From the NCBI GenBank assembly GCA_029938595.1, contig JAOZUP010000269.1:1-6010 (forward strand): a DNA stretch of 6,010 bases. Reading direction: 5' to 3'. The translations under genes were made by a program, and so were the position numbers. The notes beneath the pieces are model-generated. The model did not search any database, was not told the origin of the DNA, and was given only the letters and a program-made list of their open reading frames with translations. This DNA comes from Thermoanaerobaculales bacterium (GTDB taxonomy: Bacteria > Acidobacteriota > Thermoanaerobaculia > Thermoanaerobaculales > Sulfomarinibacteraceae). Each line of letters begins with the position of its first letter. Position 1 is the stretch's first letter. Shown piece by piece: positions 4,947 through 6,010 of this stretch.

Positions 4947-6010
4947 GTGAAAATCCTCTGGGGATCCCCGTTACCGCCGACGCGATCCGGCGTCAGCGAT
5001 TACGCCGTCGAGCTTCTCGGTGAGCTGGGTTCACTGGCGAAGGTGCGGGTGCTGGAGCCTCCGGGCTGGCATCGACCCGACGATTGGTCCTTGGACGAGA
5101 CGGTCGAACTGGTACCCTCCGAAACCGCGCCTTCGAGCGACGAGATCTCTCTTCTCCACCTCGGAAACAACCCTCACCATCGGTGGCTTCTCGATCGTCT
5201 GGGTCAGCCACGCACAGTCGTGGTGATGCACGATCTCGTCCTTCACCACCTTTTGGTCGAGGCAACCGCGGCCGAAGGGGATGACGAACACTTTGAAAAG
5301 GACCTCGTGTTCGCCCACGGCACGGCCGGACGGGCGCTGGCCCGCGCGCGGCGAGCAGGCCTGACCGGCGCCAGAGATCCATTCCTCTTTCCGGCCAGGG
5401 CCGCGTACCTCGAGCACGCGGTGGGAGTGATCGTCCATTCGCGGTGGGCACAGCGGATCCTCACAGCGGAACGACCGCAGATTCCAATTGCCAAAGTCGG
5501 CCTGCCCGCGGCCGACCCCGGAATCGTCGACCGCGGGGAGCAGCGAAGGCACCTCGGTGTCCCAGCCGATGAGGTGCTCCTCATGCACCTGGGGTTTCTG
5601 TCTCCGGAAAAAGGGCTCGCCGACGTGGTCACCGGGGTCGCGGCTGCGGTCAGGGCCGGCGTTCCCGCCCGCCTGATGCTGGTGGGTGAGGGAGGGGGGC
5701 TCGATGATCTGCTGACAGCAGCGGCTCGAGCGGGGATTGGCGACCGTGTCGGCACCACCGGCTGGCTGCCGACAAGTGAGTTCCTGCGGATCCCGTCCGC
5801 CGCGGATGTCGGTGTCGTGCTGCGAACGCCGTCGGCCGGAGAGACTTCGGCCGCTGCAGTGCGCTTTCTCGCCTGCGGAACGCCGGTGGCGGTTGGAGGC
5901 ACGAGCCAGTTTCTCGAGTGGCCGGAAACAGCGGCCCCCCGGATTACGCCCGGCCCGCCGGCACCGGCCGAAATCGCGCGCGTATTGGCTGAAGCGGCGG
6001 CAGGGGGAGC
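4947..6010 (+). CDS. GT4-type glycosyltransferase, GT-B fold (partial, C-terminus cut by window edge)
   Basis: Translation from the GTG at 4947 gives 354 residues with no stop before the edge. The protein starts MKILWGSPLPPTRSGVSDYA, the nucleotide-sugar-dependent GT4 N-terminal pattern (glycine loop then DY). Further landmarks are VVVMHDLVLHHLL (91-103), VIVHSRWA (161-168) ending the N-terminal domain, LGFLSPEKG (215-223) with K222 at the donor-phosphate lysine position, LMLVGEGG (243-250), TGWLP (271-275) and RTPSAGETSAAAVRFLACGTPVAV (293-316). The GET (298-300) block replaces the usual EGFG...E: E299 is kept but the second Glu of the EX7E motif is absent, a variant I recall from a GT4 subfamily. 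The likely role is transfer of a sugar in cell-surface polysaccharide or glycolipid synthesis, on the cytoplasmic side; the donor and acceptor cannot be read. TAA at 4935 blocks an upstream start. The gene diverges from the leftward cluster. Confidence 0.9.
   Translation, partial: MKILWGSPLPPTRSGVSDYAVELLGELGSLAKVRVLEPPGWHRPDDWSLDETVELVPSETAPSSDEISLLHLGNNPHHRWLLDRLGQPRTVVVMHDLVLHHLLVEATAAEGDDEHFEKDLVFAHGTAGRALARARRAGLTGARDPFLFPARAAYLEHAVGVIVHSRWAQRILTAERPQIPIAKVGLPAADPGIVDRGEQRRHLGVPADEVLLMHLGFLSPEKGLADVVTGVAAAVRAGVPARLMLVGEGGGLDDLLTAAARAGIGDRVGTTGWLPTSEFLRIPSAADVGVVLRTPSAGETSAAAVRFLACGTPVAVGGTSQFLEWPETAAPRITPGPPAPAEIARVLAEAAAGG

Noticed and set aside
5243..5902. Minus-strand open frames inside the glycosyltransferase
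   Set aside because: They are rich in Arg, Ser, Pro and Ala, without motifs, and oppose a frame with clear GT4 landmarks.

Overview
The window is a GC-rich bacterial chromosomal segment with a largely housekeeping gene set on the minus strand and one glycosyltransferase gene diverging on the plus strand. Lgt and LspA show a bacterium that makes lipoproteins. IleRS is the ordinary bacterial type with a C-terminal Cys4 zinc finger, and Lgt carries the GRIGC..AGCC variant of its signature. Both fit an Acidobacteriota- or delta-proteobacteria-like lineage better than Actinobacteria, but this taxonomic guess is inference from memory of family variants.

Layout, in transcription order on the minus strand: a 93-residue two-helix membrane protein of unknown function (4809 to 4528), a stand-alone receiver-domain response regulator (4496 to 4128), ileS (4066 to 1244), lspA (1244 to 738) and lgt (757 into the left edge, nearly complete). 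ileS, lspA and lgt are physically overlapped (a TGATG junction, then a 20-bp overlap) and look translationally coupled. LspA and Lgt are the signal peptidase and the diacylglyceryl transferase of lipoprotein maturation. On the plus strand, a GT4-type glycosyltransferase starts with GTG at 4947 and runs off the right edge.

The most unusual part is the 137-bp divergent intergenic region (4810-4946). Its centre is a perfect 30-bp inverted repeat with a 4-nt loop (4846-4909). The repeat lies 36 bp from one GTG start and 37 bp from the other, so it fills the space between the two core promoters. Its T-rich/A-rich polarity is the reverse of an intrinsic terminator. The three genes that appear to head transcripts (membrane protein, response regulator, glycosyltransferase) all start with GTG, have no Shine-Dalgarno sequence, and have a TANNNT hexamer exactly 6 nt upstream, the arrangement expected of leaderless mRNAs. 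The downstream operon genes start with ATG and have at least weak Shine-Dalgarno sequences. Other candidate control elements are a TCAAGAT repeat cluster over the response-regulator promoter and a small hairpin holding the ileS ribosome binding site.

No tRNA, rRNA, CRISPR array, insertion sequence or phage gene was seen, and no stretch longer than 300 bases lacks a gene.
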